Source: JBCCAG01 sp050331115 (GTDB lineage: Bacteria > Cyanobacteriota > Cyanobacteriia > CAKZMO01). Taken from it: a DNA stretch of 64,000 nt. Under the pieces are notes generated by a model. The model searched no databases. It had not been told where the DNA came from and saw only the letters and a list, made by a program, of their open reading frames with translations. Position numbers and translations under genes: made by a program. Positions 1 through 9,085 of this stretch are shown here, piece by piece (the stretch's first letter is position 1; each line of letters opens with the position of its first letter). The stretch is taken from positions 1-64,000 of the forward strand of contig JBHJHD010000019.1 in the NCBI GenBank assembly GCA_050331115.1, written 5' to 3'.

Positions 1-3000
1 TCTTCGATGAGCAGGGCCTGTCCCTAGAAGAGCCGCTGATTCAGGTGCTTCAGGACACCGGCTTCACCGACCCCAGCCGCATCTTCATCCAGTCTTTCGA
101 AATCGCCAACCTGCTGGATCTCCAGGGACAGCTAAACGAAGTCGGCCTAGGTGATACGCCCTTGGTGCAGCTCTTTGGCGACACCGCAGGTGACTTCATC
201 AATGAGGGCGGCGGCGGTTTCTCGGTACCCTTCGATGTGGTGGCCAACGGCGACCTCTCTGAGGCTGAGCTTGAGGCCATCTACGGTGGCCTCGCTAACT
301 TCATCGACTTCGAAAACCCCACCTACGGCGACCTCACCAGCCAGGATGCGATCGCCGCCATCAGCGAGTACGCCGCGGGCCTGGGTCCCTGGAAGAACAA
401 TATCCTGCTGCGGGAATCTCTGGACGAGCCCGTGGACGGCAACGGCGACGGCGAAGCGGAAATCACGACCCAGCTCACCGGCGAAGTGTTCCCGCTGATT
501 GACCGCGCCCACGAGGCAGGGCTGCAGGTGCACCCCTATACTCTGCGCAACGAAGAGCGCTTTTTGACCCTTACCGCCGACGGCACGCCCCAAACCCCAG
601 AAGAGGAGTTCGAGCAGCTGATCGATATCGGCGCCGACGGCTTCTTTACCGACTTCCCCCGCACGGGCGACCCGGTGCGCGACAAGCTGGTAGCCGAGGA
701 AGTGCGATCGCCCAATAATCCCGACTTCAACTTCGACACGCTGAACGGCCAAACGCCCTTAGTCATCGCCCACCGGGGTGCTAGCGGCGACCTCCCCGAG
801 CACACCCTAGAGGCCTACCGCCTGGCTATCTACCAGGGCGCTGACTTTGTGGAGCCCGATCTGGTAATCACGAGCGACGGCGTACTCATTGCCCGCCACG
901 AGCCTACCTTGGCCCAGGTAGAGCTAACCGAAAGCGGCGAGATCGCGCTAGATGTGGGCGGTAACCCCATCGTGCTGCAGAACAGCACCCTGACCACCAA
1001 CGTGGCGGAGCTAGAGCAGTTTACGGGCAAGCTCACCGTCAAGAGCTTAGACGGTGCCCTAGTGGGCGGCTGGTTTGCTGAGGACTTCACCCTGGAGGAA
1101 ATCAAGCAGGTGCGGGCCCGCCAGCCCCGCGACTTCCGCAGCCAGGCGTTCAACGGCGAGTTCGAGATTCCCACCTTCCAGGAAGTCATCGAGCTGGTGC
1201 AGGAAGTCAGCCCGCTGGTGGGCCGCGACATCGGCATCTACCCCGAGACCAAGCACCCCACCTTCTTCGATGAGCAGGGCCTGTCTTTAGAAGAGCCCCT
1301 GGTGCAGACGCTGATCGAGACCGGCTTTACCGACCCTGACCGCATCTTTATCCAGTCCTTTGAGGTGCAGAACCTGATTGAGCTGCGGGAAGACATCCTG
1401 CCCAACGCTGGCGCGAAGACCGTAACCGGCATCGACTTCATCGGTGCGGCTAGCTTTGAAACCGGCACCCTTTTCGAAGGCACCGAAGTCGGCGGCATCT
1501 CTGGCCTCACCTTCGACGCCGGTAACAGCCTCTACTATGGTCTTTCCGACGACCGGGGCAACCGCGCTGAGCCCGTCGAAGGCGCTGAGGCTGACGAGCC
1601 CTCCCGCTACTACGACATCACCATCGACCTGAGCGACGGCGCATTGGATGAAGGCGATGTAGCCTTCACTGAGGTCACCACCCTGCTCAACGCCAGCGGT
1701 AATCCCTTCCTGGCCGGCAGCCTCGACCCTGAAGGCATCGTCCTCACCGACGGCACCCTCTTTATCTCCTCCGAAGGCAGCGCCAACGACCTGATCCCAC
1801 CCTTTGTGAATGAATTCACCCTGGACGGCCAGGTCATTGATACCCTACCCCTGCCCGAGAAGTTTTTCCCCACGGCAGACCAGAGCAGCGGTATCCAAAA
1901 CAATCAGGCCTTCGAGAGTCTGACCATTGCCCCAGACCAGAAGACCTTATTCACCGCCACCGAAAGTGCTCTGTTCCAGGACGGCGAGGTGGCTTCCCTT
2001 GACTCGGGCAGCCCTTCCCGGATTTTGGAGTACAACCTGCTCACGGGTGAGCCGGCAGCAGAATACGTCTACCTGACGGACCCGATTCCCGTGGCCCCTG
2101 CCCCCGCTGACGGCTTCGCTGACAACGGTTTGGTAGAGCTACTGACCCTAGATGACGCTGGCACCCTGCTGGCCCTAGAGCGCTCCTTCGCCTCCGGCGT
2201 GGGGAACGACATCCGTCTTTATGAGGTCAGCCTCGACGGTGCTACGGACGTCAGCGAGTTTGATACCTTAGACGGCCTTGAGCTAGACGAAGTGGCTCTA
2301 GACAAGCGCCTGATCGCTAATTTCGGTGAGGACTTCGGCATCGACGTGGATAACGACGAGGCCGTAGCCTTTGGCCCCACCCTGGCCGACGGCAGTCAGT
2401 CCCTGATTATCGCCAGCGACAACAACTTCAACGACGCCCAAGAAACCCAGTTCCTCGGCTTTAGCCTAGACATCGAGAGCGCCGACGGTACCCCCGACCT
2501 GTCCAACCTGCCTCTGGTGCAGCTCTTTGGTGATGTTGAAGACCAGTTCATCAATGAGGGCGGCGGCGGCTTCTCGGTGCCGTTCGACTTTGTGGCCAAT
2601 GCGGACCAACCTGAGGCAGAGCTAGAGGCCATCTACGGCGAGCTGACTGACTTAGTGGACTTCTCCGATAGCCCCACCTACGCCGACTTGGCCAATCCTG
2701 AGGTAGCTACCGCCATCAGCGGCTACGCCGACGGCATCGGCCCCTGGAAAAACAGCATCCTGCTGCGGGAATCCCTGGACGAGCCCGTGGACGGCAACGG
2801 CGACGGCGAAGCGGAAATCACCACCCAGCTCACCGGCGAAGTATTCCCGCTGATTGACTTCGCCCATGACGCCGGTCTGCAGGTGCACCCCTACACCCTG
2901 CGCAACGAGGAGCGCTTCTTGACCCTTACTGCCGAGGGTGAGCCCCAGACGCCGGGACAGGAATTTGAGCAGCTGATCGACATCGGCGCAGACGGCTTCT

Positions 3001-4112
3001 TCACCGACTTCCCCGCTACCGGCCGCACTGTAGTGGAGCAGTTCGAAACCGCTGAAGAGTTCGCCAACCTGAGCGGCTCGCGTGGCTATGAGGGCATGGC
3101 CTTCAGCCCCGATCGCCAGACGCTTTACCCGCTGCTGGAGGGCGCGGTGTTCGGTGACCCCGAAGGCTCCCTGCGCATCTACGAGTTCGACGTGGCCAGC
3201 AGCGCTTTTGAGGGCATCTTAGGCCTCTATCAGCTCGACGAGGCCAACCACGCCATCGGCGACTTCACCCCCATCAATGCGGATGAATTCCTGGTGATTG
3301 AGCGAGACGGTGGCCAGGGCGAGTCTGCTGAGTTCAAGAAGATCTTCAAGGTCAACCTGAGCGAAATCAGCGACGGCTTCGTGGAGAAGACCGAGGTGGT
3401 GGACCTGCTTGATATTGCCGACCCCAACGACCTCAACGGCGATGGCGAAACCACCTTTGACTTTCCCTTTGTCACCATCGAGGACGTGCTGGTATTGGAT
3501 GAGGACACCATTTTGGTGGCCAACGACAACAACTATCCATTCTCTGTGGGTCGCGGCCCTGACATCGACAACAACGAGATCATTCAGCTGCAGCTCAGCG
3601 AGCCGCTAGCGCTCGATCCCAGCCTTGGCGTAGCCGGGCTGACTGGCGCAGAGGGCCTCGACTTTGAGGGCGATGTAGCGGCCGGTACGGTGATTACCGA
3701 CCAGCTCAGTGGCGTTACGGTCTCCACCAGCGGCCCCGAGGCGATGATCTTCGATACGGCCAATCCCACGGGCGGCGATACAGACCTGGCGAGCGACAGC
3801 CTGGGCAACGTGCTGATTCTCTCTGAGGACGGCGACGCCACTAACCCTGACGACAGCGACAGCGGCGGCACCTTCGAGTTTACCTGGGACGAGCTGGTCA
3901 ACGTGGCCAGCGTTGGCCTATTGGACATTGAAGAAGCGGGCGGGTCCATCACTGCCTTTGGTGACGACAGCGCCGTTTTGGGCAGCATCGACACCACCAG
4001 CCTGACGGCCAATGGCGCGTTCGGAACCGCTGAGGTGGGCATCGACGGCGTTCGCCGCCTGGATGTGACCCTGACGGGCAGCGGAGCGATCGCTGAGGTC
4101 AATTTCGCCTAA
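1..4112 (+). CDS. Secreted mosaic protein: glycerophosphodiester phosphodiesterase and phytase-like esterase modules (5' end outside window)
   Basis: The frame is already open at base 3, and the codons before the GTG at 45 repeat an internal block, so the gene begins upstream of the window. About 1,370 residues are visible. Modules in order: the C-terminal half of one GDPD TIM barrel (nt 1-700); a GDPD N-terminal half with IAHRGASG, EPDL and RHEPTL motifs (about 755-1400); a complete 'esterase-like activity of phytase' module with GISGLTFD, DPEGI, RILEYN and SDNNF signatures (about 1420-2490); a second GDPD C-terminal half (about 2510-3030); a second partial phytase-like module (about 3035-3600); and an Asp/Gly-rich C-terminal domain of about 170 residues that I cannot name. 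DGNGDGEAE and DLNGDGE look like calcium loops. GDPD enzymes cleave glycerophosphodiesters, so the likely role is extracellular phosphate scavenging (inference). A strong hairpin terminator follows. Confidence 0.85.
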   Translation, partial: FDEQGLSLEEPLIQVLQDTGFTDPSRIFIQSFEIANLLDLQGQLNEVGLGDTPLVQLFGDTAGDFINEGGGGFSVPFDVVANGDLSEAELEAIYGGLANFIDFENPTYGDLTSQDAIAAISEYAAGLGPWKNNILLRESLDEPVDGNGDGEAEITTQLTGEVFPLIDRAHEAGLQVHPYTLRNEERFLTLTADGTPQTPEEEFEQLIDIGADGFFTDFPRTGDPVRDKLVAEEVRSPNNPDFNFDTLNGQTPLVIAHRGASGDLPEHTLEAYRLAIYQGADFVEPDLVITSDGVLIARHEPTLAQVELTESGEIALDVGGNPIVLQNSTLTTNVAELEQFTGKLTVKSLDGALVGGWFAEDFTLEEIKQVRARQPRDFRSQAFNGEFEIPTFQEVIELVQEVSPLVGRDIGIYPETKHPTFFDEQGLSLEEPLVQTLIETGFTDPDRIFIQSFEVQNLIELREDILPNAGAKTVTGIDFIGAASFETGTLFEGTEVGGISGLTFDAGNSLYYGLSDDRGNRAEPVEGAEADEPSRYYDITIDLSDGALDEGDVAFTEVTTLLNASGNPFLAGSLDPEGIVLTDGTLFISSEGSANDLIPPFVNEFTLDGQVIDTLPLPEKFFPTADQSSGIQNNQAFESLTIAPDQKTLFTATESALFQDGEVASLDSGSPSRILEYNLLTGEPAAEYVYLTDPIPVAPAPADGFADNGLVELLTLDDAGTLLALERSFASGVGNDIRLYEVSLDGATDVSEFDTLDGLELDEVALDKRLIANFGEDFGIDVDNDEAVAFGPTLADGSQSLIIASDNNFNDAQETQFLGFSLDIESADGTPDLSNLPLVQLFGDVEDQFINEGGGGFSVPFDFVANADQPEAELEAIYGELTDLVDFSDSPTYADLANPEVATAISGYADGIGPWKNSILLRESLDEPVDGNGDGEAEITTQLTGEVFPLIDFAHDAGLQVHPYTLRNEERFLTLTAEGEPQTPGQEFEQLIDIGADGFFTDFPATGRTVVEQFETAEEFANLSGSRGYEGMAFSPDRQTLYPLLEGAVFGDPEGSLRIYEFDVASSAFEGILGLYQLDEANHAIGDFTPINADEFLVIERDGGQGESAEFKKIFKVNLSEISDGFVEKTEVVDLLDIADPNDLNGDGETTFDFPFVTIEDVLVLDEDTILVANDNNYPFSVGRGPDIDNNEIIQLQLSEPLALDPSLGVAGLTGAEGLDFEGDVAAGTVITDQLSGVTVSTSGPEAMIFDTANPTGGDTDLASDSLGNVLILSEDGDATNPDDSDSGGTFEFTWDELVNVASVGLLDIEEAGGSITAFGDDSAVLGSIDTTSLTANGAFGTAEVGIDGVRRLDVTLTGSGAIAEVNFA

Positions 4113-4173
4113 GCGATAGGGCAATCGCAGTAGAGCCAAATCGCTACAGGGCAAATATAGGGCAAATATATAG

Positions 4174-4213
4174 GCGGGGAAGACAGGATAACTGCTTCCC
4201 CGCTTCCTTTTAT
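4174..4213 (+). terminator. Rho-independent terminator after the GDPD/phytase gene
   Basis: A perfect 9-bp stem (GCGGGGAAG at 4174-4182 with CTTCCCCGC at 4195-4203) encloses a 12-nt loop and is followed by a T-rich tail. It lies about 60 bp after the stop codon. The spacer before it carries a duplicated GGGCAAATATA. Confidence 0.75.
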
Positions 4214-4313
4214 TCCGTTCAAGGGTCAGGTTTGCCAATAAAATCGGAATGGCGGAATTTTCGTTGGTCCGCTCATGAGCCTATATCTATAAGCCTCTAC
4301 CTACCGCCGCCGT

Positions 4314-6830
4314 ATGCGTTCACTGTCCCAGCTTCGAACTGCTCTGTCCCTTGTCTGCCTGTTGACAGCTGGCCTGTCGGGCGAAGTAGTGCAGCCCCAG
4401 CCTGCCGCAGGCGCAGAAGAAATTCGAGTCGTGGTGGGGGGACCGCTGACGCTGACTGTCTCAGTTGATGCGCTAGAGCAGTTCGCCGAGACGGGCGAGG
4501 CCAGGGGCGACCTGGCGCTGATATCGCGCTTTGCCGGTGAGCCCGTCCAGGAGACCATCCGTCAGCGACTGACCCAGCCCATTCCCCTCGATCTAGTGAC
4601 GGTGGATAACTTGGCCTCCTCGCCCCTGGGGCGGGACGTGATTTCTAACGTCGGTAAGGTCGTTCGGGTGCATCCCGAGGTGAATGGCTTCTACGGCCTG
4701 CGGGCGGCCATTCTGGGCGCGGCGGCGGCGGCTGGACCCGACGGCTGGACGATGCTAGACGTGCTGCGCCAGTTTCCCTCAGACAGCATCGACGTCAGCT
4801 TAGGGGATCTGCTGGCCCTGCGCCAAACCCTCACGGTCTACCTAGACTACAATCAGGCCGTGGTGGAAGCGATTCAGCAGCAGGCTACCGCCGAGGCCGC
4901 TGCCCAGCCCGTAATAGAGGCCGCCAGTCTCCCCGATCTGAGCCAGCCAGGGCCCTACGCGGTGGTCAAAGAGACAATAACGGTGAGAAATCCGGCGCTG
5001 CGGCAGACGAATGCCGGCCTCACCGTCAACTACGACTTTCCGGTGGATGTGTACTATTCCGAGGGACGGGTGGAGCCTGCTCCTGTGGTAATTATTTCCC
5101 ATGGGTTTGGGGACGTCAAAGAGAGCTTTACCTTTATCGCTGAGCACCTGGCCTCCTACGGCATCGTGACCATCATTCCTGCCCACGTGGGCAGCGACTT
5201 CAGCTACCGTCAGGAATTTTTGCAGGGTCGCCTCAATACGCTGCTGAGCCCCATGGAGTTTCTCAACCGGCCTCAGGAGATCTCCTTTTTAATCGATGAG
5301 CTAGAGCGGCTCGCCAATCGCTCTTCTGGCTGGGCGGCTCGTCTCGATTTAGATCGCATTGGCATCATGGGAGACTCTTTGGGGGGCTCTACGGCGCTGG
5401 CGCTGGCGGGCGCGGAGATTAACTACGCGCGGCTGGCGGCTGACTGCAATCGAGACAACGTCATTCTCAACTTCACGCTTTACCTGGAGTGTCGCGCCCG
5501 GTTTTTGCCGCCGGGCGGCTACCAGCTGCGGGACGAGCGAATTAAGGCTGTGGTGGCGATGCACCCCATGGGGGGCTATCTGTACGGGCCGGAGGGCATG
5601 GCGCAGATCGAGATTCCACTGCTGATGATTTCCGGTAGCGACGACGTCGTTTCCCCGGTGGTCACCGAGCAAATCTACCCGTTCATCTGGGCCGAGTCCG
5701 ATCCGAAGTATTTGGCGCTGCTGCAGGTGGGGACCCACTTCACCTCTAAGCCGGGCCGAGATCAGGCGGAGGGGATCTTTCAGCTGCTGGCGGGAGAGCA
5801 CCGAGACATTGGCATTCGCTATGCCAAAACCATGGTCACCGCCTTTTGGCGGGCCTATCTCACTGACGCCCAGGATGCCCGCGATCGCTCCCCCTACCTG
5901 ACGGCGGACTATGCCCGAACCCTGAGCGCCGACCAGCCGCTAAAGCTAGACATCATTCAGTCTTTGGCGGCTGGTCGCCTCGTCGAAGCCTATGGCCGCG
6001 CGCTCCCCATCCCCATTGACCCCCCGGCGATCGCCCTCCCCCCGGCCCGCGATGAAACCGTACTGGCTGAGATCCGGCGCGCGGGCGTCTTGAAGGTGGG
6101 CTTTCGCAAAGACGCGCCCCCCTTCGGCTATATCAACCCAGCCAGCGAATGGGACGGGTACTGCGGCAGTCTGGCGATCGCCCTAGGGGAACACCTCACG
6201 AGCGCGCTGGAGAGCCCTGTGGCCGTTGAGCTGGTGGAGCTCACCTCAACCTCGCAAAATCGCTTCGAGCTGGTCAGGGACGGCAGCGTTCACCTAGAGT
6301 GCGGCCCCAACACCGTTCAATCCGGCGTCGAGGGCGTCACCTTTTCCCAGCCGGTGCTGACGGTCGGCACTCGCTTTTTAGTCACCGCCGGCAAGGCCGA
6401 CGCCATCGATCCCAGTTCACCATTAGAAAATATTAGGCTTGGGGTCGTGCAGGATACAACGGCAGAGGCGCTGGTGCAGGCGACCTACCCCGAGGCCACT
6501 TTGATTCCCTTTACGGACCCGAACGGCCGGCAGTCGGGGGTGCGGGCGGTAGCCTCGGGGCAGATTGACGCGTTTGTTGGCGATGACGTGCTCACTTATG
6601 CTGAGCTGCTTCAGACGGGGCAAGCGGTGAGCAATTTTGCGCTGCTGCCGGAGCGATCGCTGGCCTGTGAGTTCTACGGGCTGATTTTGCCGGGCGACGA
6701 CGCTGACTGGAAGGGCATTGTGGACGCGTTTCTAGCGTCGAATGCGGCGGATGCGGTCTTCGAGGATTGGTTTGGCGGCACGTTTCCATTTAGTTTGACG
6801 GCGGACGCGCGTCTGTGCGATGTGCCTTAA
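4314..6830 (+). CDS. Alpha/beta hydrolase (DUF1400 type) fused to a periplasmic solute-binding domain
   Basis: 838 residues. A signal-peptide-like hydrophobic segment (about 9-33) is followed by the cyanobacterial DUF1400 region (about 35-165), which usually precedes an alpha/beta hydrolase. The hydrolase spans about 215-560, with oxyanion region SHGFGD, nucleophile elbow GDSLGG (Ser355) and a late GTHF histidine candidate. From about residue 580 to the end there is a family 3 solute-binding domain (SBP_bac_3), beginning VLKVGFRKDAPPFGY and containing the usual GVVQDTTAE segment. DUF1400 hydrolases usually end after the hydrolase domain, so the fusion is unusual. The polypeptide is probably periplasmic and may bind and hydrolyse the same ligand (inference). 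The last 41 bases overlap, tail to tail, the 3' end of the acetyltransferase gene on the other strand. Confidence 0.88.
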   Translation: MRSLSQLRTALSLVCLLTAGLSGEVVQPQPAAGAEEIRVVVGGPLTLTVSVDALEQFAETGEARGDLALISRFAGEPVQETIRQRLTQPIPLDLVTVDNLASSPLGRDVISNVGKVVRVHPEVNGFYGLRAAILGAAAAAGPDGWTMLDVLRQFPSDSIDVSLGDLLALRQTLTVYLDYNQAVVEAIQQQATAEAAAQPVIEAASLPDLSQPGPYAVVKETITVRNPALRQTNAGLTVNYDFPVDVYYSEGRVEPAPVVIISHGFGDVKESFTFIAEHLASYGIVTIIPAHVGSDFSYRQEFLQGRLNTLLSPMEFLNRPQEISFLIDELERLANRSSGWAARLDLDRIGIMGDSLGGSTALALAGAEINYARLAADCNRDNVILNFTLYLECRARFLPPGGYQLRDERIKAVVAMHPMGGYLYGPEGMAQIEIPLLMISGSDDVVSPVVTEQIYPFIWAESDPKYLALLQVGTHFTSKPGRDQAEGIFQLLAGEHRDIGIRYAKTMVTAFWRAYLTDAQDARDRSPYLTADYARTLSADQPLKLDIIQSLAAGRLVEAYGRALPIPIDPPAIALPPARDETVLAEIRRAGVLKVGFRKDAPPFGYINPASEWDGYCGSLAIALGEHLTSALESPVAVELVELTSTSQNRFELVRDGSVHLECGPNTVQSGVEGVTFSQPVLTVGTRFLVTAGKADAIDPSSPLENIRLGVVQDTTAEALVQATYPEATLIPFTDPNGRQSGVRAVASGQIDAFVGDDVLTYAELLQTGQAVSNFALLPERSLACEFYGLILPGDDADWKGIVDAFLASNAADAVFEDWFGGTFPFSLTADARLCDVP

Positions 6831-7653
6831 ACCAGGGCACCGCGAAATCCACTAGCGATCGCGCCGCCAGCAGTCGTGCCTCTGCCTGCCCCACTCGGCC
6901 CCGGCGCGCCGCCGCTTGCCGCTTAGACCCATGCCGCTCGAACGTCTGCTGCTCAAAGGCCGCCCCCACCTGCTCAAAATCCGCCGCGTCTAGGAGCGGC
7001 TGCCAAAATGTGACCCACCGCCGCACGCCGTCTACCGCAATCGGGGCCCCCGTCTCATGCTTAACTTGCGCTGCCCCCAGGGCGCGCCGCTCCGACAGGT
7101 GCAGCGTCGTATTATTGCCGTGCCCCACCCCCAGCAGTAAAACTCGGCCCTCCAGGTCGTAGAGCTTGCCCAGGGGCGATCGCTCCCCTACCCCGTCTTC
7201 TAGGACCTGCTCGGCAATAATTGTGGCGGCCTCTGGCCCCAGGGCCGCAAACGACAGCGTGGGGTGGCGGCTGCGCACCGCGCCCGGGTGCTTGCGAAAC
7301 GTCTCGGCAATCACCCCCATGCCTCGCGTTGGCGTCAGCGCCGGGTCAAAGGCGGGCATCGTTTCACGGATGGTGTCCCACCAGGCCTCTGGCACCGGGG
7401 GCTGCTCCCAAAGCTGGGGATCAGAGCGATCGCTAGACTGGGCCGGCATCACGAGGGTGCCTGCTGCGCCTACGGTTTCCACCAGCGCCTGAATCACCGT
7501 CTGCGCTCCGCCGCAGACCCAGCCCATGGCGCTGAGGGATGAGTGAACCAGCACCACATCCCCCGACGCTAGGCCGAGGGCCTGCAGATCTCGCACCAGC
7601 GTGGCCTGGGTGACGGGTTCCAACGATGTGGAAACGGCCTTTGCTTCAGACAT
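6790..7653 (-). CDS. Aminoglycoside N(3)-acetyltransferase family protein
   Basis: 287 residues, near the usual length of the AAC(3) family. It shows the N-terminal DVVLVHSSLSAMGWV block, the GTLVMPA strand, SRHPTLSFAALGP with the conserved histidine, and the NTTLHLSE segment near the acetyl-CoA site. Members transfer acetyl from acetyl-CoA to an amino group. Environmental homologues often have unknown substrates, so a resistance function should not be assumed. A GGAGG Shine-Dalgarno lies 4 bases before the ATG. The stop codon lies inside the 3' end of the convergent hydrolase gene. Confidence 0.82.
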   Translation of the reverse strand: MSEAKAVSTSLEPVTQATLVRDLQALGLASGDVVLVHSSLSAMGWVCGGAQTVIQALVETVGAAGTLVMPAQSSDRSDPQLWEQPPVPEAWWDTIRETMPAFDPALTPTRGMGVIAETFRKHPGAVRSRHPTLSFAALGPEAATIIAEQVLEDGVGERSPLGKLYDLEGRVLLLGVGHGNNTTLHLSERRALGAAQVKHETGAPIAVDGVRRWVTFWQPLLDAADFEQVGAAFEQQTFERHGSKRQAAARRGRVGQAEARLLAARSLVDFAVPWFKAHRTDARPPSN

Positions 7654-7733
7654 TGCACCTCCAAAATAATGCGCTAAGATGGCGCGCTAACGATCGGTCT
7701 TCCGCTAAATCCCCAGCCCCGCCGCCCCAAGTC

Positions 7734-8624
7734 CTACGCATACGCTTCTGCTGCCGCTAGCGTAACCCCCGCCAAAATCACGATCGCCCCCATCAGCACC
7801 CGCACCCCCGGCACCTCCCCAAACGCCAGATAGCCCAGCAGGCTTGCCCCCACAGGTTCCATCAAGATTACCAGCGTCACCAGGGTCGGCGACATGCGGG
7901 TTGCGGCCCAGTTGAGGCTGGTGTGCCCCAAAAGCTGCGGCACGAGCGCCATGAGCCCAATATAGCCATAGACCGAGGGCGGGTAGCCGCCATAGGACGC
8001 CTCGAACGCCCAGGGCAGCGGCAGAAGGGTCACCGCCGCCACGGTGTAGGCGATCGCCGAGTGCTGGCCTAGCTTCAGCCCCCGCCGCTGCGCCGCTCGC
8101 CCCAGCAGGAAGTAAAGGCTGAAGGTCCAGGCTCCCACCAGCGCCAGCCCATTGCCTAGCAGCGGGTTTTGCCCAACGGCTCCGCCGCCCTGCCAGCCCA
8201 CAAGGACGCCGCCGACAATCGTCACGGCAATGCCCACCACCGTCCGCCTCGGCAGCCGCTCCTTCAGCCACAGCCAGGACACCAGCGCCACCCAAATTGG
8301 ATTCGTCGTGACGAGCACGGTTGAGGCGGCAATGGAGGTATAGGACAGCGAGGTAATCCAGGTGGCAAAGTGCAGCGCCAGCAGGACTCCAGCGATCGCC
8401 GAGTAGGCCGCGGCACCTGGCTGGTACCTGCTCGGCTGGAAGTGTCGCCAGGTGGGCAGCAAAATTAGGGACGCCAGGATTAGCCGCGAGGCCGCAATCA
8501 CCAAGCTAAAGCCGACGCCCGCCGTCTCCGCTGCCCCCAGCGCTAAGCGGACGAACACTGCCGAGGTTGAGACGCAGAACACCCCAAAATAGAGCACTGC
8601 AGCGGCCTGCCATCGCCCCGTCAT
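7734..8624 (-). CDS. DMT-superfamily (EamA) transporter
   Basis: 296 residues, almost entirely hydrophobic, consistent with the ten-helix, two-repeat EamA topology. Each half has the typical pattern, for example SAVFVRLALGAAE near the N-terminus and the closing LMGAIVILAGVTLA helix. EamA proteins export metabolites or take up small solutes across the plasma membrane; the substrate cannot be read from sequence. It shares a strand with the acetyltransferase downstream, about 80 bp away, so co-transcription is possible. A second, divergent EamA paralogue lies at 46.5 kb. Confidence 0.85.
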   Translation of the reverse strand: MTGRWQAAAVLYFGVFCVSTSAVFVRLALGAAETAGVGFSLVIAASRLILASLILLPTWRHFQPSRYQPGAAAYSAIAGVLLALHFATWITSLSYTSIAASTVLVTTNPIWVALVSWLWLKERLPRRTVVGIAVTIVGGVLVGWQGGGAVGQNPLLGNGLALVGAWTFSLYFLLGRAAQRRGLKLGQHSAIAYTVAAVTLLPLPWAFEASYGGYPPSVYGYIGLMALVPQLLGHTSLNWAATRMSPTLVTLVILMEPVGASLLGYLAFGEVPGVRVLMGAIVILAGVTLAAAEAYA

Positions 8625-8724
8625 GGCTCAATTCCCGCTAGCAGTCCTGTCCGTGTGGTTGCGATCGCGCTCAACATTCGCTACACTCCTACCCCGATGC
8701 TTACTATGAACGAGGTTAAAACGA

Positions 8725-9033
8725 ATGGTCAGCGGACGACTGGAACTTACCATTAAAATCAATGAGCTGCCCACGACAGAGACGGTGGAAAACGGCTGGC
8801 AGCAGTTTGATATCGACTGCGACGGCGTCGTGTTTCAGGTGACGGTGCGGCCCAAGATTTGGCGGCGGCTGGAAGAGGCGGAGAAGAGCTACCCCATGTG
8901 GGTGGCTGCGGTGACCGGCAAGCTGGGTCAGAAAACCGATGCGGGTTACGTGCTCGATCAGCCCTCGATTCAGGCCTTTGAGCGCAAGCCCAAGGAGCCC
9001 AAGGATGCCCAAGAGCCTGCCCAGACGGCATAG
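8725..9033 (+). CDS. Small conserved cyanobacterial protein of unknown function
   Basis: 102 residues, soluble, with a compact N-terminal domain (LELTIKINELPTTETVENGW, then VTVRPKIWRRL and YPMWVAAVTGKLG) and a Lys/Pro/Glu-rich tail. I recognise the pattern as a conserved cyanobacterial family that some databases label 'fertility inhibition FinO-like'. Nothing seen here supports an RNA-chaperone role. The ATG is preceded by GAGG at a 9-base spacing. It is divergent from the EamA gene and convergent with the alpha/beta hydrolase that follows. Confidence 0.7.
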   Translation: MVSGRLELTIKINELPTTETVENGWQQFDIDCDGVVFQVTVRPKIWRRLEEAEKSYPMWVAAVTGKLGQKTDAGYVLDQPSIQAFERKPKEPKDAQEPAQTA

Positions 9034-9085
9034 GGCATGCGCTGAGCTTAGAGAGAAACGCTTTGCGAGGAATAGCGGGAAACGC

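Noticed and set aside
147..752. 201-codon minus-strand frame inside the GDPD/phytase gene
   Set aside because: It mirrors the strong domain-bearing frame on the plus strand and has no signature of its own.
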